Origin: Candidatus Neomicrothrix sp. UBA2974
GTDB lineage: Bacteria; Actinomycetota; Acidimicrobiia; Acidimicrobiales; MedAcidi-G1
Length of the DNA: 64,000 nucleotides
Assembly (NCBI GenBank): GCA_002348705.1
Contig: DEAU01000007.1
Coordinates: 42,526-106,525, forward strand
Direction of reading: 5' to 3'
In this document: positions 59,915 to 64,000 of the stretch, piece after piece
Layout: every line of letters begins with the position of its first letter
How positions within the stretch are numbered: the first letter of the stretch is position 1
Notes under the pieces: model-generated
What the model was told of the DNA's origin: nothing
What the model saw: the letters and a program-made list of their open reading frames with translations, nothing else
The model's database searches: none
Made by a program: the position numbers and the translations under genes

Positions 59915-61034
59915 CGGAGACCTCGTCAGTTTCGACGGGCAAGACTCGAATGTTCGCAGGCTCGACCGTGACCCAGACGTCGTCGTTGTAATTCAACTGT
60001 GTCGACTCTGCTTGCCAGACCACAAAACTTGTCTGTTCGGACATGTTTATGTGGTGTTCTGTGTGAGAGCCGAAGAAACTTGACGTATTTACAGAGCCTC
60101 GCCAACTGGGACTTCCCTCGATTTGGTGAGTTGAAATGCTGCATCGTTCGGGTCGGAATGTCAGTACTACATCTGACCCGATGGTAAGGGTCGCTTCATC
60201 GGGTACTTCAACTTCTCCCAGGTCGGTAGTGACTGTCGCAGACCCGTCGGAAGCTTTGCTCGCAACGGTTCCTGACAATTCGTTGACTGTGCCAATGAAG
60301 TTGGCGACATAACGAGTGCTCGGCTTTTCGTAGATTTCTTTTGGCGGTCCCAACTGGACGATTTTTCCGAGTTCCATGACCGCGATGCGATCAGCCAGCT
60401 CCATCGCCTCAATCTGGTCGTGGGTGACGTAAATAGCACTGAAGTTGATCTCTCTCTGCATCTCAACAAGTTCGCGCCGCAGCTGATCTCTCACCTTGGC
60501 GTCGACGTTGGACAATGGCTCATCAAGAAGCACCAGGTCGTCACCTGCGACTAGGGCCCTGGCCAGAGCAACTCGCTGTTGCTGACCCCCGCTCATGTCG
60601 CTTGGGTGTTGCCCACTGAGTTCGCTGACTCCTACCAACCCCAGCGTCTGGTTGACCCTCTCAATGACCTCAGCTTTCGGAAGCTTTCGGGACTTCAGCG
60701 GGAAGGCCACGTTGTCAAATGCCGTCATATGAGGCCAAAGGGCATAGGACTGGAAGATCATGCTCAGAGCGCGATCCTGAGGTTGAACCTCTAGTTTCTC
60801 TGCTCCCGAGAACATTGCTTCTCCGTTGATCAGGATTTCTCCGTCTTCGGGTTTTTCGAGGCCAGCGATGGATCGAAGCAGAGTGGTTTTCCCACATCCA
60901 CTGGGACCAAGAAGCACGATGCACTCACCAGATCGGACTGAGATCGAAACGTCGTCAACAGCGTTAACCGGTGTGCCGTCAGCGCGCTTGAAAGTTTTCT
61001 TAAGGTTCCGTACCTCGACGACGAAGTCTTCCAC
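59901..61034 (-). CDS. ABC importer ATPase (PotA/FbpC type)
   Basis: A 377-aa ATPase: Walker A GPSGCGKTTLLRSIAG, Q-loop MIFQSYALWPHM, signature DMSGGQQQRVALARAL, Walker B DLVLLDEPLSNVD and the switch histidine in YVTHDQIEAMELAD. A C-terminal TOBE-like domain (about 240-377) is typical for importers of iron, thiamine, polyamines or phosphonates. AAGGA precedes the GTG start. It overlaps the amidohydrolase-like gene by 14 bases, linking transport to those enzymes. Confidence 0.92.
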   Translation of the reverse strand: MEDFVVEVRNLKKTFKRADGTPVNAVDDVSISVRSGECIVLLGPSGCGKTTLLRSIAGLEKPEDGEILINGEAMFSGAEKLEVQPQDRALSMIFQSYALWPHMTAFDNVAFPLKSRKLPKAEVIERVNQTLGLVGVSELSGQHPSDMSGGQQQRVALARALVAGDDLVLLDEPLSNVDAKVRDQLRRELVEMQREINFSAIYVTHDQIEAMELADRIAVMELGKIVQLGPPKEIYEKPSTRYVANFIGTVNELSGTVASKASDGSATVTTDLGEVEVPDEATLTIGSDVVLTFRPERCSISTHQIEGSPSWRGSVNTSSFFGSHTEHHINMSEQTSFVVWQAESTQLNYNDDVWVTVEPANIRVLPVETDEVSDESH

Positions 61035-61108
61035 GATGGTCCTTGTTCTTAGTCGGTGGATTTAGTGAACGTTTAGAGAATCAGGTGAGATAGGTCTCTT
61101 GTCAGAAC

Positions 61109-62869
61109 TCATGCTGCAACCGAAACGGCTGCTCGTTTTCGGGTCAGTGCGAAAACGATGCCAATTATCAGAGTGGTGATAACGGTGAGGCCTAGTGCCA
61201 GAGCAGCAAGGTAGGCGTAAGAGCCCATTTCGTATATTTCGATGATCTTCTTTCCGGCAGTCTGGTTTCTTGTGCTCGAGAGGATCGCCGATGCCTGGAA
61301 ATCTCCGGCGTAACGGACGAAAAGAAGCGACCACCCGGCAACGAGACCGGGGAGCATCAGAGGAACGCTGATCCGCCAAAAGGTCCTGCTTTCCGAGGCG
61401 CCGCTCACATACGAAGCTTCAAGAAGGCTGTGGCCAACCTGGCTTGCCGCTCCGTCAGCGGCAATTGATCCACTAGGCATGTGCGTGGCGATGAATGCCA
61501 ACAAAAGAATCAACATCGTTCCATGCAAGCCGAAGGGTGGGCCCGCGAAAGCCAGAATGAACCCAACGGCGATGATTAGACCGGAGACTGCAGCTGGCAA
61601 CTTGGCAATGCCATCGATGACGGTGGACACCTTCCCTGGTTTTCTCTGGACGTAACTAGAGATTGTTGCTGCAATGAGCATCCCGATGGTTGCCCCGATA
61701 AGACCGAGATAGACGCTGTTGAAGAGCGAGTCCCGAGTCTTCTGGTCAAACCAGAGGACTGTGCGGAAGTGGTCAAGAGTTAGTTCGCCCCATCTGGTCT
61801 TGGGTGACCAAAAACCATTCAGAGTTGTGATGAGCAGGCCGTAGAGAGGAGCGAGGAGCGCAAAAAACACGTAGCCAAAGGTCAATGACCGCGCAACCCA
61901 GCGCCATTTTCCTAGCTCAATTCTGCGCCCTCGTGCTGCCCGGCCGCCAAGTGTCGCAAACCTTCCCCCTCGTATGAGTCGAGCCTGCAGCCGCCAGATG
62001 CCTACCAGCACGACCAAGACGACGACGCTCAGACCTATTGCTTCTGCAGTCTGGGGTGGATAGGAGAAGTTGAGCAGTCGGACAATCCGGGTCGAGATCA
62101 CCTGGATGTCGGCACCGGTTCCGATAAGGATCGGCACGGAAATCATTGCGAAGCCGATGGTGGCCACGATGAGGGCCGATCCGGCAATGCTCGGCCAGAC
62201 GTTCGGCAGGGTGACCCGCCAAAGAGTACGCCAGAGGCCCGCCCCACACACCCGGGCTTGTTCCTCGAGGCTTGGGTCCAGGTTACGTAGTCCAGCGGAT
62301 ATCAAAAGATACGGATACGGGATCAGGTAGAGGGCGTAGGTGAAGATCAGGCCGTACCAACTGAAGATGTTGAATGGCCCCTCCTTGAGGTGGATTCCAA
62401 CCAGTTCGAGAACTTCTCGGATGTAGTAGTTGAAGTACCCAGCCCTGGGTGCCCCGATGATCACCCAACCTGCAGCCGCAGCGATGACCGGCATTATGAA
62501 GGGAATGAGGGGCAGGATGTCGGTTAGGGCCCCAGCGCGTGCGTCTGTTCGCTCGTTGAACCAGGCGAGGATGAAACCGATGGCAAGTGCCAGCCCACCG
62601 CCAGCTATCACCAGGAAGAAGGTGTTGAACATCAGTTCGCCAAGATTCGGCAACTGAACGACGTTTTTGAATGGCTCAAAATTGAAGCCACCGTCGACCC
62701 AGAAGAGGCGAAGGAGCACTCGAGAGAACGGGTAGACGATCAGGATTGCAGTAACCAACCCGACAAGGATGCTGAAAGTCTGAAACGGCGTGACTTTCGA
62801 ACTCCTGAGCCTCTTGCCCAATGGGTTTCGAGGACTGGAGTCCCTAACCGCTAGATCCAGTTCATTCAC
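61109..62869 (-). CDS. Fused double permease of a ferric/thiamine/spermidine-type ABC importer
   Basis: A 586-aa inner-membrane protein with two binding-protein-dependent permease domains in one chain, about 12 membrane segments in all. The first coupling loop is near EEQARVCGAGLWRTLWRVTLP (about residue 200). The second is EASYVSGASESRTFWRISVP (about residue 500). Both have the E-A-A/G-x3-G-x9-P pattern of FbpB-like proteins. The fused form fits FbpB/ThiP-type importers. GTG start with GGGAGA six bases upstream. The ATPase gene follows 74 bases later. Confidence 0.92.
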   Translation of the reverse strand: MNELDLAVRDSSPRNPLGKRLRSSKVTPFQTFSILVGLVTAILIVYPFSRVLLRLFWVDGGFNFEPFKNVVQLPNLGELMFNTFFLVIAGGGLALAIGFILAWFNERTDARAGALTDILPLIPFIMPVIAAAAGWVIIGAPRAGYFNYYIREVLELVGIHLKEGPFNIFSWYGLIFTYALYLIPYPYLLISAGLRNLDPSLEEQARVCGAGLWRTLWRVTLPNVWPSIAGSALIVATIGFAMISVPILIGTGADIQVISTRIVRLLNFSYPPQTAEAIGLSVVVLVVLVGIWRLQARLIRGGRFATLGGRAARGRRIELGKWRWVARSLTFGYVFFALLAPLYGLLITTLNGFWSPKTRWGELTLDHFRTVLWFDQKTRDSLFNSVYLGLIGATIGMLIAATISSYVQRKPGKVSTVIDGIAKLPAAVSGLIIAVGFILAFAGPPFGLHGTMLILLLAFIATHMPSGSIAADGAASQVGHSLLEASYVSGASESRTFWRISVPLMLPGLVAGWSLLFVRYAGDFQASAILSSTRNQTAGKKIIEIYEMGSYAYLAALALGLTVITTLIIGIVFALTRKRAAVSVAA

Positions 62870-62923
62870 GGTGATCTCCCGTACAAGGCATGTCCTCTGG
62901 GCGGAGGTTGCCGCATCGTATGA

Positions 62924-62965
62924 CAGAGGGCGCTGCTGCCGAGTAGATGGCAGCAGCGCCCTCTG
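62924..62965 (-). other. Very strong intercistronic hairpin between binding-protein and permease genes
   Basis: A perfect 17-bp stem: CAGAGGGCGCTGCTGCC (62924-62940) pairs with GGCAGCAGCGCCCTCTG (62949-62965) around an 8-base loop. It is 33 bases after the binding-protein stop and 54 bases before the permease start. No T-run follows on the minus strand. Such hairpins after binding-protein genes protect that mRNA end or dampen permease expression. Confidence 0.75.
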
Positions 62966-62998
62966 AAGAAGACTTAGCTCAAACTAAGGCTTCAACTC

Positions 62999-64000
62999 CT
63001 AGTTATCACCCATTCCCAGAAGGCCAAGGATGTGGTCCTTGCGGTCAAGGAAGTCAGTAGCGACTGGCAGCAAGCCGCTAGGCATGTTCTCCCTATCCCA
63101 TGGGTTGATGTTGTTTGTCGTCTGTCGCCAAGCTTCGATTCCGTCGCTGGACAGGGCGTGGTCAATGAACAAACGACCCGCATAAGGATTCGGAGCATTC
63201 AGCATCAAGGCTGGCCGCTGCTCGAAGGCTGAAGTTACTGCTGGAATGATCAGTTCGACAGGCGCTCCGGCCTTCTGGACGAACTTCGCCAGTCCTTCTA
63301 CGCAGACCAACTCAATTGTCCCTTCACCGGCGGCCACGGCTTCAGTTGCTGGCACGCCGCTTGCGAAGATCCTGCCGAAGTTGGCTGCGATTCCCGCTAC
63401 GACGTCATCGCCGTACTCGGTGGCTAGCGCATCCCAGTGGCCGACGTAGACGTCAGCGATCGAGAAGTCAGCAGCAAGGATCTCGCCTTCCCACTTCGGA
63501 TCTGCCAGGTCGGCGAACGAAGTCGGTCGGTCTGCCTCGTCGACGTAGTCGGTGTTGACGCAGATCCCCCACGGGATGGCGAGGGAAACAGCACTTCCGG
63601 TATACGGCCGCTTGAAGTCATCCGGGTATTCACCATAAATCGGGACGAGGTCCTCGTTGATGGCCTGGAAGATTGTTCCGAGGTTGTCATGCACCAGGAC
63701 GTGTGCTGTCGAAATGACGACGTCGGCGACATGGGCGCCCGACTCGTATTCGGCCAGAACACGGGAGGTGATGTCAATCGGGGTTGCCCTGACGTACTCC
63801 ACGTCAATTTCCGGGTACCGCTCCATGAAGCCGTTCACCATCTGCTCCAACTGAGCCGGAACAGCGTCGCCGTAGATGAAGAGCTTGCCTTCCTCATGCG
63901 CAGCCGCAACCAACTCGTCGTAGGTCATGGCCTCGAACCCTGGCAGTTCCAACTTGGTTACGACCGGGTCGATGCCGTAGACGCCATCGAGGTACGGCGC
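62999..64000 (-). CDS. ABC importer extracellular solute-binding protein (partial, 5' end beyond window)
   Basis: At least 333 aa of a periplasmic-binding-protein type II fold; the frame stays open to the window edge, so signal peptide and start are not seen. Segments such as EGKLFIYGDAVPAQLEQMVN, GFMERYPEIDVEYVRATP, ADVVISTAHVLVHDNLGTIF and TSFADLADPKWEGEILAADF match FbpA/iron(III)- or phosphonate-type binding proteins. The tyrosine pair of ferric-binding proteins is not evident, so iron as substrate is not supported. It is the first visible gene of the importer operon. Confidence 0.88.
   Translation of the reverse strand, partial: APYLDGVYGIDPVVTKLELPGFEAMTYDELVAAAHEEGKLFIYGDAVPAQLEQMVNGFMERYPEIDVEYVRATPIDITSRVLAEYESGAHVADVVISTAHVLVHDNLGTIFQAINEDLVPIYGEYPDDFKRPYTGSAVSLAIPWGICVNTDYVDEADRPTSFADLADPKWEGEILAADFSIADVYVGHWDALATEYGDDVVAGIAANFGRIFASGVPATEAVAAGEGTIELVCVEGLAKFVQKAGAPVELIIPAVTSAFEQRPALMLNAPNPYAGRLFIDHALSSDGIEAWRQTTNNINPWDRENMPSGLLPVATDFLDRKDHILGLLGMGDN

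Noticed and set aside
1..64000. CRISPR array, rRNA, insertion sequences, integrase or replication origin
   Set aside because: I saw no regularly spaced direct repeats, no transposase or integrase motifs, no rRNA-like stretches and no DnaA-box cluster.

Overview
The window looks like the chromosome of a high-GC actinobacterium, most likely from the Acidimicrobiia or a related environmental lineage. The evidence is the actinobacterial trio SCO1664-family / DUF3090 / MSMEG_4193-family phosphomutase, a DUF3107 gene, a PdtaS-type histidine kinase, several F420-type luciferase-like (LLM) enzymes, an FrhB-like flavoprotein and IpdAB/KstD-like catabolic genes. This is inference from gene content; no 16S or marker alignment was possible.

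Region 1 (about 1-15.9 kb) is housekeeping-like. It holds cytochrome c maturation genes (a TlpA/CcmG-like thioredoxin and a CcmH-TPR fusion), a SixA phosphatase, a SufR-like regulator, Mrp, DUF3107, PdtaS, a glycerophosphodiesterase, a diacylglycerol-kinase-family enzyme, EtfBA, the actinobacterial trio, UdgB, a small lipoprotein, and an FrhB-like iron-sulfur flavoprotein with a SnoaL-like gene.

Region 2 (about 16-59 kb) is a long island of CoA-thioester catabolism. It has five acyl/aryl-CoA synthetases, two IpdAB-like CoA-transferase/hydrolase pairs, a thiolase, an acyl-CoA dehydrogenase, an enoyl-CoA hydratase, a MaoC pair, eight SDRs, three LLM enzymes, a P450, a KstD-like flavoprotein, a phytoene-desaturase-type flavoprotein, VOC, EthD, CMD and SnoaL-like small proteins, and a TetR regulator. 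The likely theme is degradation of a polycyclic or terpenoid carboxylic acid, resembling the lower (C/D ring) sterol pathway, but the substrate cannot be read from the sequence. Similar perfect or near-perfect palindromes lie upstream of several of its operons.

The main discovery is two selenoprotein genes that a standard gene caller would split or truncate at an in-frame UGA. One, at 33679-34164 (minus), is an AhpD-like CMD protein whose CxxC redox motif reads C-P-I-U. The other, at 49449-49988 (minus), is a UGSC-family protein with the motif U-G-A-C. In both, a perfect hairpin with G as first loop base starts exactly 14 nt after the UGA, matching a bacterial SECIS element. The UGSC gene overlaps a 357-aa partner gene with which it forms a two-gene operon behind a strong palindrome.

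Region 3 (about 56.5-64 kb, minus strand) is one long transcription unit. It couples a ferric/thiamine/polyamine-type ABC importer (binding protein, fused double permease, ATPase) to a metal-ligand-depleted amidohydrolase-fold protein, an SDR lacking its catalytic dyad, a SnoaL-CMD fusion and an ordinary SDR. The window therefore also holds a set of apparently catalytically altered members of well-known families (two SDRs, one amidohydrolase-like protein, one CocE-like hydrolase), each listed separately.
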